Below, in pieces: positions 1 through 7,855 of a stretch of 64,000 nt of DNA. Origin of the DNA: Brevundimonas sp. LM2 (GTDB lineage Bacteria; Pseudomonadota; Alphaproteobacteria; Caulobacterales; Caulobacteraceae); NCBI RefSeq assembly GCF_002002865.1, contig NZ_CP019508.1:1704501-1768500 (forward strand), in the 5' to 3' direction. Under the pieces are notes generated by a model. It was not told where the DNA came from. It made no database searches and saw only the letters and a program-made list of their open reading frames with translations. Both the position numbers and the translations under genes were made by a program. Positions within the stretch are counted from its first letter, which is position 1. Each line of letters starts with the position of its first letter.

Positions 1-2
1 CG

Positions 3-2390
3 GGGGTGCGCGGTGGGGCCGTTCGCGGATCGCTCACCGTGGACCAAGCCATGGACCAGCTCTTGGCGGGGACGGGCCTGTCGTGGCGCTATCTGCGGGA
101 AGGGGTCGTGACGATCGAGGCGGCGGTACAGGCGGGATCGGTGAACGGCGAGCGGGTGTTGGGGCCGGTCCGCGTTGAGGGGCTGACGGGAACGTCTAGG
201 CAAGGACGCACCTCCGGACCGGTGGCCTTCGCGGAGACTGATTCAGGCATCACAGAAGACCGCGACACCTACGCCGCGCCCAGGGCCTCGATCGGGGTAA
301 AGTCCGAGCGCGATCGCACGGACATCCCGCAGACGGTCAGCGTCATTACCCGGGCCGAGCTGGATGATCGCCGCGTCGACAGCTTGGACGAAGCGCTGCA
401 ACAAGCGCCTGGGCTGACTACGCGAGACCTGGGGCGAAACACCTTGGCCTTCACATCGCGCGCTTTTGTCGTCGATGCGGTGTCCATCGATGGCGGCGCG
501 GCCCTACCGCGAACGCAGGGTGGGTCGGTGTTCTCTCCCGATTTGTCGGCGTTCGACAGAGTCGAGCTTATCCGGGGTCCCGATGGGCTTTTCCGCGGCT
601 TCGGGTCTCCGGGCGGTACGATAAACCTGGTGCGGAAGCTGGCCACGAGAGACCCTCGATCAACAGCCGTTTTTTCGGCTGAGCGTTACGGGGGCTATCG
701 TGCTGAAATCGATATCTCGCGACCCCTGAGAACGGAAAGCTTCCTGGGCTTGCGAACCGTCGCCTTTGTAGATCGCGAGGGCTTCTTCAACTCGCCGGGG
801 AGCTACGACACATCCGGCGTCTTCGCGACTGCGACGTACGAACCGCTTCCGTCGGTTAGGTTTACGGGCGGCGCTAGCTTCTCGGCGTCAACAACCGAAC
901 AACCGCCCTTGCTCGTCTCCCGTTTTGAAGACGGTACCGAGCTCCCCTTTCCTCGCGATGAAAACTTCGCCTCGGACTGGTCAAGCGCCGAGCAAGATAG
1001 TTTGGAATTTTTCGCCAATGCGAGCTTCCGCCACAGCCGTGCCTTCAATGTTGAAGCGCGGCTCAGTCGTCGGGAAGTTGATAAAGGTCTTTCAAAAAAC
1101 TCCTTGTTATTCGGTCCCGTTAACCCAATTACCGGCGAATATCAGTTCTATGGATCAACCTTCTCTCCTCCAGAACAACAAACGCAGAATCTTATCGATC
1201 TATTTGTAAGCGGATTGTTGGGTTCTACATGGCAGATTGAGTATACAGTCGGAGGGAACTATTCGAGGTCGTACTACGATCGATCTCCGATTTATTATGA
1301 CTCCGACGCAATATATTTCCCCGGCGGTCCGCTGCCAGCAGATCTCAACTTCCGCAGATTTGACCCCAATGATATCCCCGAGCCGCAGGAGCAGGGCCCC
1401 TTATTCATCGATGTTCCGCTCGATGAGGTTCGACAGACCGGTCTATACGGCTATGCTCGGGTGGCGTCCCCTTTCGGTCTTAAGGTTTCTCTCGGCGGCC
1501 GTGTAAGCGATTATCGGACCGTAAGGCGAGATCGTCAGTTCGGTCGTGACGGCACGCTTCTAAGCGATCGCCTCTCAAACGTCCGAAGAACAGACTCAGT
1601 TTTCACGCCCTACGCAGCGTTGCAATGGGATCTCAGCGAGACCTTGTCGTCCTATCTTTCCTACACCGATATCTTCACCGACCAATCCACCTTGTTCGAT
1701 CGGTCGGGAAACCCCTTGCCACCTGTCGAGGGCGACAATTTCGAGACGGGACTGAAAGGAAACTTGACGCCAAGCCTTACTTGGAGCGCGGCTCTATACA
1801 GGATCAACTTGGAGAATCAGGCTAGCTTCTTGCCTCCGCCTCGGAACTGTCGGCCGACTGGAACAAGTTCCTGTGCAGAAGCCGAGCGGTCCAGCCTTAG
1901 CCAGGGTATCGATATCGAGTTGTCGGGAGCCTTGACCGAAGCTTGGGAAATCTCGCTGTCTTACGTTTACAATGAGAACCGGCGCGACGGTGGTTTTACC
2001 GAGGCGGAGCAGGTTAGGTTTGAGACCCTCGAGCCGAGGCACAATTTCAAGTTTGCCACACAGTACCGGACAACCTTGCGAGGGCGACCGCTTAGTCTAG
2101 GGCTCAACGGCCGCTTCAGATCTGAGCAGTATGTTGAAGGCTCTGCGGGAGCGGACTATGATCCTGTCACCGGGTTCGCGACCCGCTTCATCCCCTTCCG
2201 GTTCGTCGAGGACGCGCACGCGATCGTTGATGGTGTTGCTCAGTGGGAATTCGCTCCTGGCGCGACCGTGCAGCTGAACGTGGACAACCTTCTGGATGAA
2301 ACCTACTTTCAGACCGTGGGCGACACGAGCACGGGGAACGCCTATGGCAAGCCGCGATCCTGGAGCCTCACTCTCCGCAAGCGCTGGTAG
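3..2390 (+). CDS. TonB-dependent siderophore receptor, 5' end cut by window edge
   Basis: Outer-membrane receptor of the ferric-siderophore type that imports substrate using TonB energy. The reading frame is open to the left edge. The first visible residues are the end of an STN (secretin/TonB short N-terminal) domain (LLAGTGLSWRY), so the signal peptide and the start of STN are missing. A linker with GERVLGPVRVEG follows, then the plug (DIPQTVSVITRAEL, ELIRGPDGLFRGFGSPGGTI), then a 22-strand-type barrel ending in LRKRW, the usual C-terminal beta-signal with terminal aromatic residue. The STN domain implies signalling to a FecR-type anti-sigma factor. Its own sigma/FecR pair is not intact nearby. 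The substrate cannot be told from the sequence. Confidence 0.93.
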   Translation, partial: GVRGGAVRGSLTVDQAMDQLLAGTGLSWRYLREGVVTIEAAVQAGSVNGERVLGPVRVEGLTGTSRQGRTSGPVAFAETDSGITEDRDTYAAPRASIGVKSERDRTDIPQTVSVITRAELDDRRVDSLDEALQQAPGLTTRDLGRNTLAFTSRAFVVDAVSIDGGAALPRTQGGSVFSPDLSAFDRVELIRGPDGLFRGFGSPGGTINLVRKLATRDPRSTAVFSAERYGGYRAEIDISRPLRTESFLGLRTVAFVDREGFFNSPGSYDTSGVFATATYEPLPSVRFTGGASFSASTTEQPPLLVSRFEDGTELPFPRDENFASDWSSAEQDSLEFFANASFRHSRAFNVEARLSRREVDKGLSKNSLLFGPVNPITGEYQFYGSTFSPPEQQTQNLIDLFVSGLLGSTWQIEYTVGGNYSRSYYDRSPIYYDSDAIYFPGGPLPADLNFRRFDPNDIPEPQEQGPLFIDVPLDEVRQTGLYGYARVASPFGLKVSLGGRVSDYRTVRRDRQFGRDGTLLSDRLSNVRRTDSVFTPYAALQWDLSETLSSYLSYTDIFTDQSTLFDRSGNPLPPVEGDNFETGLKGNLTPSLTWSAALYRINLENQASFLPPPRNCRPTGTSSCAEAERSSLSQGIDIELSGALTEAWEISLSYVYNENRRDGGFTEAEQVRFETLEPRHNFKFATQYRTTLRGRPLSLGLNGRFRSEQYVEGSAGADYDPVTGFATRFIPFRFVEDAHAIVDGVAQWEFAPGATVQLNVDNLLDETYFQTVGDTSTGNAYGKPRSWSLTLRKRW

Positions 2391-2460
2391 CTTCCCTGCC
2401 GCATCCGCCCGACACACCCGTTCTCTAGGCTAACGCAGACACCAGCCGAGAGAGCGGGGC

Positions 2461-2700
2461 GTGACGGCCAGGGTAGAGGCGGGAGCGGGCGGGGCGATGA
2501 CGGCCGCCCTTCTGCGCCATCGCGGCAAGATTCTGCGCTTTCTCACCCGCCGCACCCGCTGTTCGACCACGGCCGAGGACCTCGTCCAGGACGTCTACCT
2601 CCGGCTCCGCCGCCGTTCATTCCGGAGCCCAATCGCCTCATCGGCGCGGGCCTCCCTCAAATCGAAAACTTTGATGGTAGCCTCGATAGCCATGTTTTGA
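2461..2700 (+). pseudogene. Truncated FecI-like ECF sigma factor remnant
   Basis: From about 2497 the frame encodes a sigma-70 region 2 segment (LLRHRGKILRFLTRR, TAEDLVQDVYLRL) closely resembling residues 10-50 of the intact sigma gene that starts at 2806. Similarity stops near 2620, after which the frame runs through unrelated sequence to a stop at 2700. Regions 2.4 and 4, needed for promoter recognition, are absent, so this should not work as a sigma factor. It is probably the relic of the sigma gene of a tandem FecI-FecR-receptor module that lost its remaining part and its FecR. A GTG at 2461 or the ATG at 2497 could still be translated. Confidence 0.75.
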
Positions 2701-2805
2701 CGCGACGTGTCCGCTGGGCCTTCGCACATGGCTCCCAGCCCAACTTCGGCATCCCCTTGTCACACTCGTTCTGCATAAGGGCGGTGTGGTAGGGGAGCGG
2801 CGAGG
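2621..2805. other. Unassigned junction sequence between the sigma remnant and the intact sigma gene
   Basis: About 185 bp that matches nothing I recognise and lies where the sigma-like homology breaks off. A short open stretch exists on the minus strand (about 2622-2700) but shows no family motif. It may be the scar of a deletion or of a lost insertion sequence. A Shine-Dalgarno-like AGGGGAG at 2791-2797 belongs to the next gene. Confidence 0.35.
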
Positions 2806-3330
2806 GTGACCATCGCGGAACCGACTGGCGTGGCAAGGCAGAACGCCTTGACCGTCGCCTATCTCGCCCATCGCGGCGAACTGGTCCGCTTTCTCACGGG
2901 CCGTCTTCGCTGCGCCGCCACGGCTGAGGATCTGGTCCAAGACGTCTATTGCCGCCTGGCCTCAGCGGCGGGTGAGGTCGATCACGTCCGCGCGCTGTTG
3001 TTCACCACCGCCGGGCGGCTGGCGCTCAACCATCTGCGCGACGAACGCCGCCGCCAAGCCTTGCGCGACGACGCCTGGGCCCCGCTGCAGGATCAGGCCG
3101 ATCTTCGCTCGCCCGAACGCGCCGCCCTGGCTAACGACCAGCTCCGCCGTCTGGCCATCGAACTGGCCGCTTGGCCGGCGCGCACCCGCGAGATCTTTAT
3201 CCTCAACCGCTTCGACGGCCTCACCCAGGCGGTCATCGCCCAGCAGCTTCGGATCTCCCAGACGGCGGTGGAGAACCACATGGCCAAGGCCATACGCCGT
3301 CTCGCCGCCGCGCTTGAAGCGAGCGCTTGA
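2806..3330 (+). CDS. FecI-like ECF RNA polymerase sigma factor
   Basis: A 174-aa group 4 sigma factor. Region 2 covers about residues 20-85, with the core-binding motif TAEDLVQDVYCRL and a following helix (VRALLFTTAGRLALNHLRDERRR). Region 4 covers about residues 110-170, with a helix-turn-helix (LTQAVIAQQLRISQTAVENHMAKAI, split here by function rather than quoted as a motif). The GTG start is preceded by AGGGGAG at a good distance. It sits directly before a FecR anti-sigma gene and an STN-type TonB receptor, so it most likely directs transcription of that receptor when the receptor binds its ligand. The promoter it reads was not identified. Confidence 0.93.
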   Translation: MTIAEPTGVARQNALTVAYLAHRGELVRFLTGRLRCAATAEDLVQDVYCRLASAAGEVDHVRALLFTTAGRLALNHLRDERRRQALRDDAWAPLQDQADLRSPERAALANDQLRRLAIELAAWPARTREIFILNRFDGLTQAVIAQQLRISQTAVENHMAKAIRRLAAALEASA

Positions 3331-3366
3331 GGTTGGGCAACGCCCGGTATCACGTGTCCTAGACAT

Positions 3367-4329
3367 ATGTCATCGATCCCTCACAAATCTGGCCGGTCCG
3401 CGCGCGCCGTCGAGCGCGAGGCCTCGCGCTGGGCGGCGCGCCTGTCCCTGGGCGTCCTCTCGCCCGAGGACGAGGCCGCCTTTGCCGCCTGGCGCGCCGC
3501 CGACCCGGCCCATGCCGGGGCGCTGGACCGGATGACGGCGGCGGTCGAAAGCCTCGGATCGGCCGAGCCACTGGCGCGCGCGGTCGACGCCCGCGCCCGC
3601 GAGGCGCAGGCCGCGCGCCGTCGGGTCCTCGGGGGCGCCGGCTCGGTCGCCGCGGCCCTGGTCCTGGTCGGCGGGATCACCCTCTGGGCGGACCCTGCGA
3701 CCCTCGGCGCCGACCGCCGCACCGGCGTGGGCCAGGTCGAGGCCGTCGTCCTCGCCGACGGCTCGCGCCTGTGGCTGGACGCCAAGAGCGCCGTCGACAT
3801 CGACGTCACCGCCACGGATCGCACCGTCACCCTCCGCCGCGGCCGCGTCTTCGTCGAGGCCGCCCACGCACCGCCGGGCGCTCCGGCCTTCACGGTCGAG
3901 GCCGGCGGAGGCCGGGCCATCGACGTCGGGACCGCCTTCGTCGTCGAACGCCTCGGCGACCAGGTCGAGGTCACCGTCACCGAGGGCCGGGTGGATGTCG
4001 TCAGCGGCGGCAGGGTCGTCGCCTTGGCCGAGGGCCAAGCGGCCACCTATGAGGCCGGAATCGTCCCGGCCCGACACGCGCCCGACGTCCTGCCCGCCGC
4101 CTGGCGCCAAGGCCGGCTGGTCATCAGCCGGCGGCCCCTGTCCGCCGTGGTCGCCCAGCTCAACCGCTATAGCAGAAAGCCCATCGTCCTCACCGACCGC
4201 GCCGCCGGCCGCCGCATTGTGTCGGGGGTGGTTCGCGTCGATCGGGTCGAGGACGATCTCGACAGCCTGGCCCGGACCCAGGGGCTCAGCACCACCGACA
4301 TAGGTGTGGCCGTGTGGTTACACCGATAA
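3367..4329 (+). CDS. FecR-family anti-sigma regulator
   Basis: A 320-aa inner-membrane sensor that relays ligand occupancy of the outer-membrane receptor to the ECF sigma factor. The N-terminal DUF4880 region (EASRWAARLSLG, FAAWRAADPAH; residues 15-60) is the cytoplasmic sigma-binding part. One transmembrane helix follows (about residues 78-98). The periplasmic FecR domain spans about 110-220 (DGSRLWLDAKSAVDID, VTVTEGRVDV). The C-terminal portion resembles an STN-like fold (LSAVVAQLNRYSRKPI). It lies 36 bp after the sigma gene and about 100 bp before the receptor start, the standard fecI-fecR-receptor order. Confidence 0.93.
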   Translation: MSSIPHKSGRSARAVEREASRWAARLSLGVLSPEDEAAFAAWRAADPAHAGALDRMTAAVESLGSAEPLARAVDARAREAQAARRRVLGGAGSVAAALVLVGGITLWADPATLGADRRTGVGQVEAVVLADGSRLWLDAKSAVDIDVTATDRTVTLRRGRVFVEAAHAPPGAPAFTVEAGGGRAIDVGTAFVVERLGDQVEVTVTEGRVDVVSGGRVVALAEGQAATYEAGIVPARHAPDVLPAAWRQGRLVISRRPLSAVVAQLNRYSRKPIVLTDRAAGRRIVSGVVRVDRVEDDLDSLARTQGLSTTDIGVAVWLHR

Positions 4330-4429
4330 CGGATAGGCTTTGGGTGCATTTCAACGGTTGGGACCGTCCGCCGCCCGCGTGTCTCCCCTTCAAACGCCGC
4401 CCATGACGGGCGACGCCTGGGGGATGATC

Positions 4430-7225
4430 ATGACCGTTCGAACCACGCGCCAAGCCACGCTCGCCCGCCGCCTCGCCCGCGCTCTCGGCGGCGTCTCCCT
4501 CCTCGCCTTGGCGACGGCTGTGCCGGTGGCCGCCTTGGCCCAGGACGCCACGGTGGCCTTCGATGTGCCCGCAGGGCCTCTGGCCCCGGCCCTGGCGCGC
4601 TATGCCGATGCGGCGGGCGTCCAGCTCCTCTATCCCTCGGACCTCGCCGATGGCCGCCGCACGGCCGGCCTCCGCGGCCGCTTCGCGCCCGAGGCGGGCT
4701 TGGCCCAGCTGCTGGCGGGCACCGGGCTGACCTACCGGTTCGTCGATCCACGCACGGCACAGATCGAGGTCGTGGTGACGGGTAGTGTGGACGGGGAGCG
4801 GGTGCTGGGTCCGGTGCGGATTGAAGGCGCGCAGGGAACGGCGCTCGCCGGCGCTACGGCGGTAAACGGAATCAATGGCTCAAGGGATGTAACGGCGACG
4901 GAGGGAACGGGCAGCTACACTTCCGGTGCACTAACAATAGCTTCGAAGACGCCCACCAGCCTGAAAGACATCCCCCAGAGTGTCAGCGTTATCACGTCCC
5001 AGAGGCTGGAGGAGCAGAACGTTAGAGACTTTACAGAGGCTCTAGGCCAGGCCCCGGGAATTACGCTCACTCAAGGGTTAACAAGTCTTCAAACCGAGTT
5101 CTACTCACGAGGATTTAGACTGAATACATTTCAGATTGATGGTGGAGCGCCCCTTTCTCTAGACTTCAATTATTTCCCACAGATCGACTTGGCACAGTAT
5201 GACCACGTAGAAGTACTTAGAGGTGCGGCTACTTATTTCAATGGTTACGGCGACCCATCAGGCACGGTGAACCTTGTTCGAAAGAAGCCACTTGACCATG
5301 CTCAGGTCCTAGTCGAGGCGCAAGCTGGGTCCTGGGACACCTACCGGGTGACCGTCGATGCTACCTCGCCGCTAGCGATGAATGGCAGGCTGCGGGGAAG
5401 AGCGGTTTTGTCTTATCAGGACAACGAGCATTTCTATGAGTTAGCCAAGGATAACAAGACGCTCGTCTATGGTGTGTTGGAGTACGATCTTACGTCTTCC
5501 ACACTGATCCGGGGGGGCGTTAGCTACACGAGGCAAGACAGTCTACCATGGTATGGTGGTCTACCTCGATTCCAAAGTGGCGCTGACCTTAGATTGCCCC
5601 GCGAGTCATGTCTGTGCTTTAGCTGGAACCGATGGGACTTCGATACCACAGAAATTTTTGGAGCGGTCGAACAGAAACTGGGGGATCAATGGAGTGCCAA
5701 TATAAGCATAACCTCAATTCAACAGAACAGCATGCAGAAAGTTGGCTATAGTTCAGGAAGTGTTAATCCTATTACAAGACTGGGCCCAACTATTAATGGC
5801 ACCTATCAGGATTTTTCCAGCGAACAGCTCTCGGCACAAATGACACTGTCGGGACGGTTCAATCTTCTTGGACACGAGCAGGAGATAACGTTTGGTATAA
5901 ATCACGCTGATTGGGACGGTGGAGGCCAGCTCGCTTACGGAAGCCTGTTCTTTGGAACCGCGGCATCGCCCTATCGGCCCTTCCCAGGCGGACCCGCGTA
6001 CTATTTTGGGTCACCTAATGGATCTGCACCTCCTATCAACGTGTTTGATTTCAATGCCGACGATCCACGTTACTCTGAGCCTGCAAACACTCTTCCATCT
6101 TTCCGCATCCCAGTAAGCGGCCGTACTCAAAGCGGAGCGTATGTGGCTTTTCGGTTTACGCCGCTGGAGCGATTGCACGTGTCGACCGGCTTGCAGTACA
6201 GTCGATTTGAGCAGGAGTCTGTCCGGGAGACTCTCTGCGTTAATCCGTTGCCAGCCAGTTGCGGAGGAGCCCGGATAGGCGAGCCTATTGCGGTCCAGCG
6301 AGATGCGTCAAAGGATGACGACGTGTCATTGCCATCGTCTCTGTCAGTATCCTATGATCTTCGCCCAGACTTTTCTGTCTATGTTGGGTACAGCAACGTT
6401 GACGAAAGCCAAGCGAACAGATTTGATGGTAACAGTGAGCCGATTGATCCGATAACGGGCTCAAATCTCGAAACCGGCTTAAAGTGGCAAGGCCGAAATG
6501 GCCGGCTGAATGCATCCGTCGCCGCTTATAGAATCGAGAAAGAAGGATTCTCTGTTTTTGATGATGCAAGCGGCGTCGTGGATCCAGATGGATCATTCTA
6601 TGCTGTCGATAATCAAGGTCGTAGATATCGAGATGCGATCGTATCGCCTGGAGTGACCTGCTGTTACATTGGTGGCCTCGATTTGACACTGATCAGCCAA
6701 GGGCTTGGCGCGGAGGTTGGCGGTCAAGTTGCCGAGGGCTGGGAGATCGCAGCGGGATATACCTTCAATGAGAATGAATATAATGGCGAAGATACGCTAA
6801 GATATTTCAGTCGTTCTCAAGGCGATCCCATCGCGTCGTTTCAGCCTAAACACCTCTTGAAAGTTTGGACGAGCTACCAGTTTCCTAGCAGTTCTCCACT
6901 GAACGCATTATCCCTTATGGCCGGGGTATATGCCCAATCTGACGCATACAGGGCTGGTACGGCGTGCGCACAACTGCTTGCGCCTGACCCACTGGGAATT
7001 AGTCGGTGTGCTCCTGGCCAGACAATTCCTTTCAGCTACACGCAACCGGCTTATTCCGTTTGGTCGCTGGGTGCTGAGTATAAACTGGGCCCGGCTTGGG
7101 AGTTTGCAGTCAATGTGGATAATCTATTTGACGAGCATTACTATCGGACGACCGGCGGGGTAGCGGGCGGCAACTGGTACGGTGAACCGAGAAACATCAC
7201 TGTATCGCTTCGCGGTAGATTTTAG
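4430..7225 (+). CDS. TonB-dependent siderophore receptor with STN signalling domain
   Basis: About 931 aa. I chose the ATG at 4430 because a G-rich Shine-Dalgarno (GGGGG at 4419-4423) precedes it and a clean signal peptide follows (basic start, hydrophobic LLALATAVPVAALA, cleavage after AQA/AQD-like residues). In-frame ATGs at 4403 and 4424 are alternatives. STN domain about residues 36-110, linker with GERVLGPVRIEG, plug about 165-290 (DIPQSVSVITSQRL, YDHVEVLRGAATYFNGYGDPSGT), then the barrel to a terminal RGRF. Extracellular-loop cysteines occur, including a vicinal pair (CCYIGG). It is clearly paralogous to the receptor at 39517-42396. Base composition drops sharply after about 4900, while the signal, STN and linker are GC-rich. 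Confidence 0.94.
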   Translation: MTVRTTRQATLARRLARALGGVSLLALATAVPVAALAQDATVAFDVPAGPLAPALARYADAAGVQLLYPSDLADGRRTAGLRGRFAPEAGLAQLLAGTGLTYRFVDPRTAQIEVVVTGSVDGERVLGPVRIEGAQGTALAGATAVNGINGSRDVTATEGTGSYTSGALTIASKTPTSLKDIPQSVSVITSQRLEEQNVRDFTEALGQAPGITLTQGLTSLQTEFYSRGFRLNTFQIDGGAPLSLDFNYFPQIDLAQYDHVEVLRGAATYFNGYGDPSGTVNLVRKKPLDHAQVLVEAQAGSWDTYRVTVDATSPLAMNGRLRGRAVLSYQDNEHFYELAKDNKTLVYGVLEYDLTSSTLIRGGVSYTRQDSLPWYGGLPRFQSGADLRLPRESCLCFSWNRWDFDTTEIFGAVEQKLGDQWSANISITSIQQNSMQKVGYSSGSVNPITRLGPTINGTYQDFSSEQLSAQMTLSGRFNLLGHEQEITFGINHADWDGGGQLAYGSLFFGTAASPYRPFPGGPAYYFGSPNGSAPPINVFDFNADDPRYSEPANTLPSFRIPVSGRTQSGAYVAFRFTPLERLHVSTGLQYSRFEQESVRETLCVNPLPASCGGARIGEPIAVQRDASKDDDVSLPSSLSVSYDLRPDFSVYVGYSNVDESQANRFDGNSEPIDPITGSNLETGLKWQGRNGRLNASVAAYRIEKEGFSVFDDASGVVDPDGSFYAVDNQGRRYRDAIVSPGVTCCYIGGLDLTLISQGLGAEVGGQVAEGWEIAAGYTFNENEYNGEDTLRYFSRSQGDPIASFQPKHLLKVWTSYQFPSSSPLNALSLMAGVYAQSDAYRAGTACAQLLAPDPLGISRCAPGQTIPFSYTQPAYSVWSLGAEYKLGPAWEFAVNVDNLFDEHYYRTTGGVAGGNWYGEPRNITVSLRGRF

Positions 7226-7615
7226 AAAGACGGTTCTCCCGCGCGGCAATAAGGCCGCGCAGGAGGATGGCCAAAGAACCGGGCGGCCAGACATCGTCAA
7301 CGGCGCGCTCGGTCTGTCTTTACAAAATTGCGATCAGTTCAACCTTAGCCTCTGCTAGAGGTTCGGCAGCGCCGTGACCGGGTCAATCGACGGTGCCACT
7401 TACCCGTCATGCGGCCGATAAGGGCAGTACCGACGCTGGGAAATCAAGCTAGAGAGCTGCGAGTGAGTCGTGAAACGAAGCGGTGCGGAACGGCTGGGCT
7501 GCTTTGTGCTGACGCAGAGATGCGATTAGACCGAAGTCGGTTGGTTCTAAGGACATGCTAATTGACAACGGCACTGGGACTAGCGAACGGTTCAAGCGTT
7601 GGAAGTTCCGTTCGC
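7226..7615. other. Non-coding stretch between receptor and conserved leader
   Basis: No convincing gene. A 7-bp-stem hairpin (GCGCGGC/GCCGCGC, 7241-7260) directly follows the receptor and may end transcription weakly, though it lacks a T-run. A TTGACA hexamer at 7562-7567 could be a -35 element for the leader and ParB-like gene, without a good -10 at the usual distance. A perfect 8-bp inverted repeat (GCGAACGG at 7583-7590, CCGTTCGC at 7608-7615) ends exactly where the repeated leader starts. Confidence 0.45.
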
Positions 7616-7770
7616 CGCTAAGGGCTCCGCCCTCGCGCAGGCCAGGGTGAAGCGGCTCCGCCGCCGGACCGGCCGGTCTCCCCGACCTTCCGTGCCGGCG
7701 AGGCGTTGAATGACAGACAGGATCGTCGGGCGTGTGCAGGCCGGGTGATCCCCCTCCGGCCGGTCCGCCC
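7616..7770 (+). repeat. Structured leader upstream of ParB-like gene, left copy
   Basis: About 155 bp that recurs in the same orientation at 42665-42817 with roughly 14 substitutions and a 1-2 bp gap by eye, near 90% identity. It contains successive short hairpins with TCC loops (AGGGC-TCC-GCCCT at 7620-7632, then GCGGC-TCC-GCCGC) and a perfect 12-bp palindrome GACCGGCCGGTC. An ATG inside this copy (7706) is not preserved in the other copy and the spacing changes there, which argues the repeat is non-coding. It may be a transcribed leader, a regulatory RNA or a DNA site of the element. Confidence 0.75.
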
Positions 7771-7803
7771 TGGCCTTTGCTACCCCGGTCTCGCCGACGG
7801 GCA

Positions 7804-7835
7804 GGGTTTCAGGCGCGCTTTGCGCCTGCAAACCC
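7804..7835 (+). promoter_or_regulatory. Hairpin just before the ParB-like ribosome-binding site
   Basis: A 13-bp stem with a single bulged C: GGGTTT (7804-7809) pairs with AAACCC (7830-7835) and CAGGCGC (7810-7816) pairs with GCGCCTG (7822-7828) around a GCTTT loop. The Shine-Dalgarno AAGGAG starts only about 6 nt downstream, so the structure is well placed to affect initiation or leader stability. No T-run follows, so a simple terminator is less likely. Confidence 0.6.
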
Positions 7836-7855
7836 AAGCCCAAGGAGAGACGAGG

